Assembly: GCA_963733915.1 (NCBI GenBank)
Contig: CAVTEP010000011.1
Location: 310,001 to 374,000, forward strand
DNA from: Sulfomarinibacter sp963733915
GTDB taxonomy: Bacteria; Acidobacteriota; Thermoanaerobaculia; Thermoanaerobaculales; Sulfomarinibacteraceae
Length of the DNA: 64,000 nt
Reading direction: 5' to 3'
In this document: in pieces, positions 41,940 to 49,154 of the stretch
Layout of the letters: every line of letters starts with the position of its first letter
How positions within the stretch are numbered: the first letter of the stretch is position 1
Notes under the pieces: model-generated
Seen by the model: the letters and a program-made list of their open reading frames with translations, nothing else
What the model was told of the DNA's origin: nothing
Database searches by the model: none
Translations under genes and position numbers: made by a program

Positions 41940-43391
41940 TCAGCCCTTGACCACCGCAACCGGTCGGAGGCGCGCAACCCTGCGGGCTATGCCGGCGCCG
42001 GCCACGGCCTCCACCACGTCGTCGACGTCCTTATAGGCCGCCGGCGCTTCCTCTGCAAGCCCCGGCAACGATCCGGCGCGGATTCTGATGCCCCGGCCCT
42101 CGAGCTCGCGGCGCAGCTCGGAGCCGTTGATCGAGCGCTTGGCCTGGCGGCGGCTCATCGTGCGTCCGGCGCCGTGACAGCAGGAGCCGAGCGAGCGCTC
42201 CATGCTCGAGCTGGTCCCCACCAACACCCATGAGGCGGTGCCCATCGAGCCCGGCACCAGCACCGGTTGACCGATCGGCCGATACTCGGGAGGCAGACCA
42301 TCGAATCCGGGACCGAAGGCGCGGGTCGCGCCCTTGCGGTGGACGCACACCCGGCGTTTCTTCCCATCGATCAGGTGCTCCTCGGTTTTGCCCATGTTGT
42401 GGGCGATGTCGTAGACCTGGTGGAGGTGCGGATTCTCGGTCCGGCCGCGAAGAGCCTCCGCAAAAGCCTCGCGGGCGAAGTGGGCGAGCACCTGCCGGTT
42501 GGCAAAGGCGTAGTTGGCCGCGCAGCGCATCGCGCCCTCGTAGGCCTGCCCCTCCGGCGAGTCGAGGGGCGCGCAGACAAGCTCCCGATCGGGCAGCCGA
42601 ATACCGTAACGCTGGACCGCTTTCTGAAACGACTTCACGTAGTCGGAACAGATCTGGTGACCAAAGCCGCGCGAACCGCAGTGGATCATGACCGTCAGAC
42701 AGCCCTCCTCGAGCCCCATGACGCGGGCCGCTTGAGGGTCGAAGACCTCATCCACGACCTCGACCTCGATGAAGTGATTGCCGGCGCCGAGGGTGCCCAT
42801 CTGCGGCCGCCCCCGTTCCCTCGCCCGATGGCTGACCCTCGAGAAATCAGCTCCGGCGAGAAATCCGCCCTCCTCGGTCCGCGCGACGTCGGACTCCGTG
42901 CCCCACCCTTCCCGGCGCGCCCAGTCGCCGCCCTCTCGGCATGCCCGTTCGAGCCCACGGTCGTCGAGTCGAACCCGTCCACCCTTGCCGACCCCGCTCG
43001 GACATGCGGCGTCGAGCGCCGAGGCGAGATCGTTGATCTGTCCCTCGACCTCCGCCAGCTTCACCCTCGAGGCCAGCAGCCGCACACCGCAGTTGATGTC
43101 GTAGCCGATCGCGCCGGGCGAGACCACCCCGCTCGGCAGCTCGGTCGCGGCGACGCCGCCGATCGGGAAGCCGTATCCCTGGTGGACGTCCGGCATCACC
43201 AACACCTGACCCACCACCCCCGGCAAGGTCGCGGCGTTCACCGCCTGTTCGAGCGAGGCATCGCCGCCGATGGCCTCGAGCAATTGGCGGCTGGCAAAGA
43301 GCCGCACCGGCACCCGCATGTCGGAGCGAACCGAGACCGGGATCTCCCACTCGTAGGTCCCGGTCTGTTCGAGGTCGCTCAGCTGGACCAT
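41940..43391 (-). CDS. rtcB: RNA-splicing/repair ligase RtcB
   Basis: GTP- and Mn2+-dependent ligase of 483 residues joining 2',3'-cyclic phosphate (or 3'-phosphate) to 5'-OH RNA ends. Signature blocks are intact: VLVMPDVHQGYGFPIGG, SPGAIGYDINCGVRL (with the metal-binding Cys), GTLGAGNHFIEVE, HCGSRGFGHQ, and VYDIAHNMGKTE with the guanylylated histidine. RNA repair or stress recovery is the usual bacterial role. It lies 8 bp after the archease gene, its activator. GGGAGAACC precedes the ATG at 43391. Confidence 0.95.
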   Translation of the reverse strand: MVQLSDLEQTGTYEWEIPVSVRSDMRVPVRLFASRQLLEAIGGDASLEQAVNAATLPGVVGQVLVMPDVHQGYGFPIGGVAATELPSGVVSPGAIGYDINCGVRLLASRVKLAEVEGQINDLASALDAACPSGVGKGGRVRLDDRGLERACREGGDWARREGWGTESDVARTEEGGFLAGADFSRVSHRARERGRPQMGTLGAGNHFIEVEVVDEVFDPQAARVMGLEEGCLTVMIHCGSRGFGHQICSDYVKSFQKAVQRYGIRLPDRELVCAPLDSPEGQAYEGAMRCAANYAFANRQVLAHFAREAFAEALRGRTENPHLHQVYDIAHNMGKTEEHLIDGKKRRVCVHRKGATRAFGPGFDGLPPEYRPIGQPVLVPGSMGTASWVLVGTSSSMERSLGSCCHGAGRTMSRRQAKRSINGSELRRELEGRGIRIRAGSLPGLAEEAPAAYKDVDDVVEAVAGAGIARRVARLRPVAVVKG

Positions 43392-43399
43392 GGTTCTCC

Positions 43400-43813
43400 C
43401 TACACGTCAAAGATAATGCTCGTCGAGAGCCCGCGCCCGGTTTCCGTGATCCGGAGCCGGTGAAAGGTCACAGCCTTGATTTCCTTTGTCCGCGCCACGA
43501 TCGAGCCCCCCTCGAGGCGGGCCAGGAGCCGGGTTCCGTCGACCTCGAGCAGGGAGACGTCGAAGGCCTGATCCTCGAGCTCGGCGAGGTGGAGCAGCTC
43601 CTCGAGGAAGGACACCAGCAGTTGCTCGCGGTCCTCGGCTTCGAACTCGAGCCGCCGATGACAGCGCTCTTCGTCGGACACTTCAATGCCCATCAGCTCG
43701 TACATTCCGTGCGCCGCCTCCGCGAGCAGACCCGCCAGATCCGGCGCCCACACCTCGAGCTCCCAATCGGCGGTGTGCTCGACCTCGCGGCGGCCTCGGT
43801 CGGGGGTGTCCAC
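43400..43813 (-). CDS. Archease, RtcB activator
   Basis: Archease of 137 residues that speeds guanylylation and multiple turnover of RtcB. Conserved features: EHTADWELEVWAPDLAGLL near the start (with the first Asp of the Ca2+ site), the GMYELM helix, and the C-terminal strand ITETGRGLSTSIIFDV with the conserved Asp. GTG start at 43813 with a weak ribosome site. It is translated just upstream of rtcB, the usual operon order. Confidence 0.9.
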   Translation of the reverse strand: MDTPDRGRREVEHTADWELEVWAPDLAGLLAEAAHGMYELMGIEVSDEERCHRRLEFEAEDREQLLVSFLEELLHLAELEDQAFDVSLLEVDGTRLLARLEGGSIVARTKEIKAVTFHRLRITETGRGLSTSIIFDV

Positions 43814-44027
43814 CGGACCAGGGTAACACCCGGCATTACTGCCCCCCAGTGGAGCCGATGTCGTCGCTTTGACGATTGAACAATTCTCACAAAAATTGAA
43901 TGTATACAGATACTTATCACAAAATATTGCTCACCGATGAGGGGATGCTATGCTCACACGGGCGACACGAACACCCAGCTTGTCGGGGCGGTCCGGTTGC
44001 CTCGAAGAGCTGTCACGGGAGGTCCTC
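43814..44027. other. AT-rich divergent region between archease and the cytochrome-porin gene
   Basis: A 213-bp gap whose middle (43870-43935) is markedly AT-rich for this window, including a GTATAC palindrome and the run CACAAAATATTG. Divergent promoters are likely here, but I could not pair convincing -35 and -10 boxes. An ATG at 43950 with GAGGGG upstream is an alternative start for the following gene. Confidence 0.35.
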
Positions 44028-45185
44028 GTGCCCGGAAAGACCACCACAACTCCAGAGTCCACTTCAGGTCTCCCGTGTTCTCTCGGCTGGCTGGTTATTC
44101 TGCTTCTGGCGGTGCCGGGCGCAGCGGCGGACGACATCGCGCCGGAGAACGGACCCGAGATCTACCGCGCCGCCTGCTCGGCCTGCCATGGTTCCGACGG
44201 GCGCGGGACGCCCCCCAGCCTGATAGGTTTCACGACTCCGTTGCCCGACTTCACGGATTGCGATTTCGCTAACCGTGAGCCGGACTCGGACTGGGTCGGA
44301 ATCGCGTACGAGGGCGGGCCGTCGCGCGGCTTCTCCGAGAACATGCCGGCCTTCCAGAGAGCCCTCACGGTCGAACAGGTACAGGAGGCGGTCAACCACA
44401 TCCGCAGCTTCTGCACCGACTCCAGGTGGCCACGCGGTGAGCTCAATCTGCCGCGGGCGCTGGTCACCGGTAAGGCCTTCCCCGAGGACGAGGCGGTGAT
44501 CACGACCCTGATCGACACCGAAAGCCCCGGTGCGGTCTTCAACAAGCTCGTCTACGAGCAACGCTTCGGGCCGCGCAACCAGTGGGAGATCGTGGTGCCG
44601 TTCGGCTGGCTCGAGACACCGGATGTCGTCAGTAACGATGGTTCGACCAGGTGGAGCTCCTCGATGGGTGACATCGCTTTCGCCCTCAAACGCGCCATCT
44701 ACCACAGCTGGGAAAAGGGAACGATCGTTTCGCTGGCCGGCGAGCTCATCCTCCCTACCGGCGACGACGAGCTTGGTTTCGGCAACGGCACCACGGTCTT
44801 CGAGCCCTTCGTTACCTGGGGCCAGATCCTGCCCGCCGGATTTTTTCTCCAGAGCCAGCTTGGCCTCGAGCTCACCGCCGACAAGGACCAGGCGGAGAAC
44901 GCCGGCTTTCTCCGGGCCGCCCTCGGGTGGACCACGACCACCGGCGAATTCGGCCGCGCCTGGTCGCCAATGGTCGAGCTTCTCGCGGGACGCGATTTCG
45001 CCGGCGACGCGGAATTCAAATACGACATCGTGCCGCAGATTCAGATCACCCTCAACAAGCGCCAGCACATCATGTTCAATATCGGCCTTCGCACGCCTCT
45101 GAACGGCCGCTCGACACGAAACACCCAGGTGATTTTCTACGTGCTGTGGGACTGGTTCGACGGCACGCTCTTCGAGGCTTGGTAG
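44028..45185 (+). CDS. Mono-haem cytochrome c fused to an outer-membrane beta-barrel
   Basis: 385-residue fusion. GTG 44028 is preferred: GGGAGG is 5 bp upstream and a signal peptide follows (SLGWLVILLLAVPGAAA); ATG 43950 is possible. Residues 38-125 are a class I cytochrome c with CSACH at C50-H54 and a candidate Met ligand in ENMPAF. From about residue 150 the sequence is a string of amphipathic strands ending in aromatic residues (VFNKLVYEQRF, NQWEIVVPFGWLE, IVSLAGELILP, IMFNIGLRTPL) and ends TLFEAW, consistent with a porin-like barrel. The layout recalls Cyc2-type cytochrome-porins. The pentahaem cytochrome gene follows by 4 bp, so a trans-outer-membrane electron conduit is plausible. Confidence 0.6.
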   Translation: MPGKTTTTPESTSGLPCSLGWLVILLLAVPGAAADDIAPENGPEIYRAACSACHGSDGRGTPPSLIGFTTPLPDFTDCDFANREPDSDWVGIAYEGGPSRGFSENMPAFQRALTVEQVQEAVNHIRSFCTDSRWPRGELNLPRALVTGKAFPEDEAVITTLIDTESPGAVFNKLVYEQRFGPRNQWEIVVPFGWLETPDVVSNDGSTRWSSSMGDIAFALKRAIYHSWEKGTIVSLAGELILPTGDDELGFGNGTTVFEPFVTWGQILPAGFFLQSQLGLELTADKDQAENAGFLRAALGWTTTTGEFGRAWSPMVELLAGRDFAGDAEFKYDIVPQIQITLNKRQHIMFNIGLRTPLNGRSTRNTQVIFYVLWDWFDGTLFEAW

Positions 45186-45189
45186 GACC

Positions 45190-46797
45190 ATGAAAAAGAA
45201 GCTCCCGACATTCGCAGCCACCTGCCTGATCGCCATCGCACCCTGGTTCGCCGGCGCCCAGGTGCCCGAGCTCTTTATCACGTCGGACAGCTGCATGGCC
45301 TGCCACAACGGCCTCGTGACGCCGCACGGCGAGGACATCTCGATCGGTGTCGGCTGGCGAGGGTCGATGATGGCCAACGCTGCCCGCGATCCCTACTGGC
45401 AGGCCGCCGTCCGCCGGGAGACGATGGTTCATCCCACCGCCTCGGCCGCGATCCAGAACGAGTGCTCGGCCTGCCACATGTCGATGGCCCGGTTTCAAGC
45501 CAACGCCGAGGGGCGTCTGGGCGAGGTCCTTTCGCATCTGCCGCTGGCCGCCGATACGAGTCCACAGGGTTTGCTGGCCGCCGACGGTGTGTCTTGCTCG
45601 GTCTGCCACCAGATCCAGAGTGACAACCTCGGCGAAGACGAGAGTTTTACCGCCGGCTTCCAGCTCGACACCTCGACACCCGCCGGCGAACGCCACGTTT
45701 TTGGACCCTACGAGATCGACGCCGGTCGCCGGAGCCTGATGCGCTCGGCCTCCCGCTTTCTTCCCGAGCAGGGGGAGCACATCCGGAGCTCCGAGCTCTG
45801 CGCCACCTGCCACACCCTCTTCACCCATACTCTCGACGCTGGGGGCGCGGTGGTCGGCGAGCTTCCCGAGCAGGTGCCCTACCTCGAATGGAGGCACAGC
45901 GCCTTTGCCGGCGCCCGCAGCTGCCAGTCCTGCCACATGCCGGTGATCGAAGGCGAGGTGCCGATTTCGAGCGTACTCGGCCTGCCCCGCGAGGCGGTGT
46001 CGCGCCACGTCTTCCGCGGCGGGAACTTTGTGATGCCGTTGGTCCTCAATGCCCACCGGCAGGAGCTCGCAGTCACCGCCCTGCCGCAGGAGCTGCAGAC
46101 CACCGCTCGGCAAACCGCGAAAAACCTCCGCACCGCCGCCGCAACGGTCTCGCTCGCGTATACCAAAATCTCGAACGGAACTCTCCGAGCCGAGGTCGTG
46201 ATCAGCAATCTCGCAGGCCACAAGCTGCCGTCGGCCTATCCCTCGCGCCGCACCTGGATCCACTTGACGGTCCGAGACCATGGCGGGAACACCATCTTCG
46301 AATCGGGGCGCTTCGACCCGGATGGATCCATCGTCGCCAACGACAATGACGCCGACCCCTCGCGTTTCGAGCCCCATTACGACGCCATCGACAACCCGGA
46401 GCAGGTCCAGATCTACGAGGTGATCATGGGCGAGCCGGACGGGTCGGTCACGACAGTGCTGCTGTCGGCGGCCAGCTATTTGAAAGACAACCGTCTGCTG
46501 CCCGACGGCTTTGACAAATCGACCGCCGACCAGAACATCGCGGTCCGCGGCGGCGCAATTGACGACCGTAACTTCATCGGCGGTGAGGATCGAGTCGCCT
46601 ACCTGGTGGAGGTGTCGGACGCCGAAGGCCCCTTCGTCGTCGAGGCCGAGCTCTGGTACCAGCCGATCGCTTACCGCTGGGCGCGCAACCTCGGCGACCA
46701 GCGGGCCGAGGAAATCGATCGCTTCATCAGCTACTACGATGGGATTGCCGACGTATCGGCTGTTGTCCTCGCAAGTGCCGGGGTGAGTGTCGACTAA
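45190..46797 (+). CDS. Secreted pentahaem cytochrome c
   Basis: 535-residue exported protein with signal peptide (KKLPTFAATCLIAIAPWFAGA). Five CXXCH motifs in the first 260 residues: CMACH, CSACH, CSVCH, CATCH and CQSCH. The C-terminal half is beta-rich (LRAEVVISNLAGHKLPSAYP; WIHLTVRDHGGNTIFESGRF), the type of domain often attached to multihaem cytochromes. GTCxxCH-family cytochrome c554-like proteins have this plan. It is probably co-transcribed with the preceding cytochrome-barrel gene and could be its periplasmic or surface partner in electron transfer. Acceptor unknown. Confidence 0.75.
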   Translation: MKKKLPTFAATCLIAIAPWFAGAQVPELFITSDSCMACHNGLVTPHGEDISIGVGWRGSMMANAARDPYWQAAVRRETMVHPTASAAIQNECSACHMSMARFQANAEGRLGEVLSHLPLAADTSPQGLLAADGVSCSVCHQIQSDNLGEDESFTAGFQLDTSTPAGERHVFGPYEIDAGRRSLMRSASRFLPEQGEHIRSSELCATCHTLFTHTLDAGGAVVGELPEQVPYLEWRHSAFAGARSCQSCHMPVIEGEVPISSVLGLPREAVSRHVFRGGNFVMPLVLNAHRQELAVTALPQELQTTARQTAKNLRTAAATVSLAYTKISNGTLRAEVVISNLAGHKLPSAYPSRRTWIHLTVRDHGGNTIFESGRFDPDGSIVANDNDADPSRFEPHYDAIDNPEQVQIYEVIMGEPDGSVTTVLLSAASYLKDNRLLPDGFDKSTADQNIAVRGGAIDDRNFIGGEDRVAYLVEVSDAEGPFVVEAELWYQPIAYRWARNLGDQRAEEIDRFISYYDGIADVSAVVLASAGVSVD

Positions 46798-46800
46798 GCC

Positions 46801-48075
46801 TCATGCCGCCAGCGCTCGCAGAGCTCCCATCAGCTCATCGACCTGGTCCTCGGTATTGAAGATCGACAGCGAGATGCGGAGGCCATTGAGGTCGAAGGCG
46901 GTCATCGGGCGGCAGTCAATACGGTGGCCATCGAACAGGGCCTGCGCGACCTCGCGAACATCTCGCCCCACCACCTCCACCGTCGTGATGCCGCAGGACA
47001 GCTCATCGCTCGCCGGAGTTTTGACCACGAGGCCGGGATCGTCCGCGATCCGCTCGCGGAAATGACGCTTGAGATCGAAGATCCGGGTCTGCCGCCGCGC
47101 GGCGCCCACCAGGTTCTGGAAGTCGATGGCCACTCCCAGCCCCAGGACCTCGGGCAGATTGCGGGTGTTGTAGTTCTCGAAGCGACGGATAGTGCGGTCC
47201 TCCCAGCCGCCGGCGACGATCAGCGGCTTCAGCAGATGTTGCGACTGCCGGCGCGCAAAGAAGATGCCGACCCCCTTGGGCGAGAGAAGCCACTTGTGGG
47301 CCGAGGCGGCGTAGAAATCGCAGCCGAGGTCGTGCAGATCGACGTTGATCATCCCCGGCGCCTGGGCGCCGTCGACCACCACCAGGATGCCGAGCGGCCG
47401 GGCCATTTCTGACACCGCCTTGACCGGGAGGATCATGCCGTTGGTGTTGACGATGTGGCACATCGAGATCACCCGGGTACGCGGCGTGATCGCCCGCCGG
47501 TAGACCTCGACAATCTCGCCGGGATCGGAGGGGAGGATCGGCAGCGTCGGCCGCACCAGCGTGGCGCCCTTCGGCTCCTGCCAGTACTGCCACGGGACGG
47601 TGCCGGAGGGGTGCTCGTGGTCCGCGAGAATGACCTCGTCGCCGGGCTCGAGCTCGAGAGACGCGGCGACCAGGTTCATGCCCTCGGTGGTGTTGTGGAT
47701 GAGGGCGATCTCCTCGGCATCCGCGCCGAGGAAGATGGCGCACTTCGCCCGCACCGCCTCCAGGTCCTCGGACCACCCGCCCCACATATAGCGTGAGGGA
47801 AAGGCGTCGAGCCGGCGGCGAAAGGCCTCGGTAGCGTCGGTCACCAGCGCCGGCGACGGTCCGAGCGAGGCGTTATTGAGGTACACGAGGCCCTGCTCGA
47901 GCCGGAAGCCGTTCTGGACCAGACGCCAGTAGTCCTCCCGGGCTCTGGGGGCCGCCGAAGCCAGGTCTTCCGCCTGCGCCACCAGGGCTTCCCGATCGGT
48001 AGCGAAGAGCAGCGCGCTGCTGCTGAGCCCGGCAAGGGCTTTGGCGACAAATGCGCGTCGGCTGTGTTGCTGCAT
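46801..48075 (-). CDS. Exported class V aminotransferase/isopenicillin N epimerase-like PLP enzyme
   Basis: PLP enzyme of 424 residues. ATG 48075 is set by AAGGAG 7 bp upstream; the longer frame to 48285 runs through repeats. The N-terminus (RRAFVAKALAGLSSSALLFA) looks like a Tat or Sec signal, unusual for PLP enzymes. Fold-type I class V motifs: YLNNASLGPSP, HNTTEGMNLVA, ADHEHPSGTVPW, VVDGAQAPG, and ASAHKWLLSPKGVG with the PLP lysine. The closest relatives are isopenicillin N epimerase-like/cysteine desulfurase-like proteins of unknown substrate. It ends 3 bp from the convergent pentahaem gene. Confidence 0.8.
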   Translation of the reverse strand: MQQHSRRAFVAKALAGLSSSALLFATDREALVAQAEDLASAAPRAREDYWRLVQNGFRLEQGLVYLNNASLGPSPALVTDATEAFRRRLDAFPSRYMWGGWSEDLEAVRAKCAIFLGADAEEIALIHNTTEGMNLVAASLELEPGDEVILADHEHPSGTVPWQYWQEPKGATLVRPTLPILPSDPGEIVEVYRRAITPRTRVISMCHIVNTNGMILPVKAVSEMARPLGILVVVDGAQAPGMINVDLHDLGCDFYAASAHKWLLSPKGVGIFFARRQSQHLLKPLIVAGGWEDRTIRRFENYNTRNLPEVLGLGVAIDFQNLVGAARRQTRIFDLKRHFRERIADDPGLVVKTPASDELSCGITTVEVVGRDVREVAQALFDGHRIDCRPMTAFDLNGLRISLSIFNTEDQVDELMGALRALAA

Positions 48076-48184
48076 GGTGGGCGCTCCTTCGGCGGCCATC
48101 GTAGCCGATGGGTGATCGATGGTCTCGATTTGAGGCCCTCGACCCGCATCCGCGAGCGTTGATGCTTCGCAACCGGGTATGACG

Positions 48185-48257
48185 AGGGTTAAGAGTGAAG
48201 CCCACCCAGCCCTCCCACCAACCCTGAGACCTTCACTCTTGACTCTTGACTCTTGAC
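48185..48257. repeat. Long inverted repeat with ACTCTTG heptamer tandem
   Basis: AAGAGTGAAG (48191-48200) pairs with CTTCACTCTT (48231-48240), extended by GGGTT/AACCC inside. Three units of ACTCTTG (48235-48255) plus a partial follow directly. No coding potential. It lies between the PLP enzyme and Spy-like genes. Confidence 0.6.
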
Positions 48258-48287
48258 TGCCGTAGAAACCAGCTCGACAGGCCACCC

Positions 48288-48317
48288 AAAAAAACGGCGG
48301 GGCCGCAGCCCCGCCGT
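48288..48317 (-). terminator. Rho-independent terminator of the Spy-like gene
   Basis: On the minus strand, a perfect 10-bp stem ACGGCGGGGC/GCCCCGCCGT with a 4-nt loop is followed by a run of seven T (plus-strand A 48288-48294). It is 20 bp after the stop of the 48337 gene. Confidence 0.85.
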
Positions 48318-48336
48318 CACGCCCCCGGGAGATGGT

Positions 48337-48795
48337 TCAGCGTCTGCGGATCAGCTCGAAGAGCTTGAAGGCCGGGATGATCTTCTCCACGTCGTCGGCG
48401 CGGGCGATAAAGAAGAGGCGCCTGGTCTGGGTATCGTCGAGCAAAGCGACAAAGGCCTCGTGGTAGACGAGATGGACCTCGATCAGCTCCTCACCGAGGG
48501 CCCGACGCTCGATGAACAGCTCGCCGACCGCGGCCGGGTCGGGGTCGCCGGCCTCGAAGAGCTCGTCGATCTCGGCCTGAACGGCCTCGACGGCTTCCTT
48601 GAGAGGCTCTTCGGCGTCGCGGTGGATCCAGTAGATTTCGTCCCAGGCGGCGACCTGGTCGGGCCTCAGGTCGAGGAACGCGACCACCGCGTTGTGGGAG
48701 GCCTCGACGATCGGCGGCGGCTCCTCCTGCGCCATGACGGGCGCGGCCGCAGCCAGGGCAAATAGGCTCATGAGGGTTATCATCGATCGCTTCAT
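48337..48795 (-). CDS. Spy/CpxP-like periplasmic helical protein
   Basis: Exported protein of 152 residues. ATG 48795 follows GGAAAGGAG by 6 bp; the upstream extension to 48903 has none. A signal peptide (MITLMSLFALAAAAPVMAQ) is followed by long amphipathic helices (AFLDLRPDQVAAWDEIYW; EPLKEAVEAVQAEIDELFEAG; LIEVHLVYHEAFVALLDDTQTRRLFF) with an LTxxQ-like site LDDTQTRRL. This resembles the Spy/CpxP/ZraP periplasmic chaperone or metal-sensor family. It is a monocistronic unit with a strong terminator. Role in envelope stress is inferred. Confidence 0.65.
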   Translation of the reverse strand: MKRSMITLMSLFALAAAAPVMAQEEPPPIVEASHNAVVAFLDLRPDQVAAWDEIYWIHRDAEEPLKEAVEAVQAEIDELFEAGDPDPAAVGELFIERRALGEELIEVHLVYHEAFVALLDDTQTRRLFFIARADDVEKIIPAFKLFELIRRR

Positions 48796-49154
48796 CGTGT
48801 TCTCCTTTCCTTTCAAGCTCGGATGCGGTGAGTGATCACTCGTGGGCACGCGGTTCAGACGTCTGAAGAGCTGCCAGGTTGACAGGGCCCCGGCGAAGGT
48901 CAAAGCTCCGTCAAAGCACCGCGGAAATCACCGGCAAACGCTTGCCGCACAGGAGTATCGCTTTACGTTCGGGGTATGATTGTCATGAGCGGTTGTGTCT
49001 CGAATTCGAACACAACCGTCGAGAACGGTTCCTGAATAACCGGCAGTTTCAGGCACCGATATTGCGTTGTGTGGGCGTGAATGCCGTTGAAGGTGTCGGC
49101 CGGAGATCAACCCCGGTCAATTCAGGCGTGCGCGATTCTGCAAGGGAGCACTCG
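48796..49154. other. 359-bp divergent region with alternating hairpins
   Basis: No gene is visible. A -10-like TATGAT (48975-48980) faces the giant protease gene without a good -35. CGGTT and AACCG segments alternate: CGGTTGTGT (48990-48998), ACACAACCG (49010-49018), ACGGTT (49025-49030) and AACCG (49038-49042), so arms 1:2, 2:3 and 3:4 can pair in mutually exclusive ways. AAGGGAG sits 7 bp before the ATG at 49155. Confidence 0.5.

Noticed and set aside
44064..45377. 437-codon minus-strand frame across the cytochrome-barrel gene
   Set aside because: The plus strand has a signal peptide, CXXCH and a ribosome site; the antisense product has no motif.
48235..48257. CRISPR-like repeats
   Set aside because: Units are 7 bp and contiguous with no spacers; no cas genes in the window.
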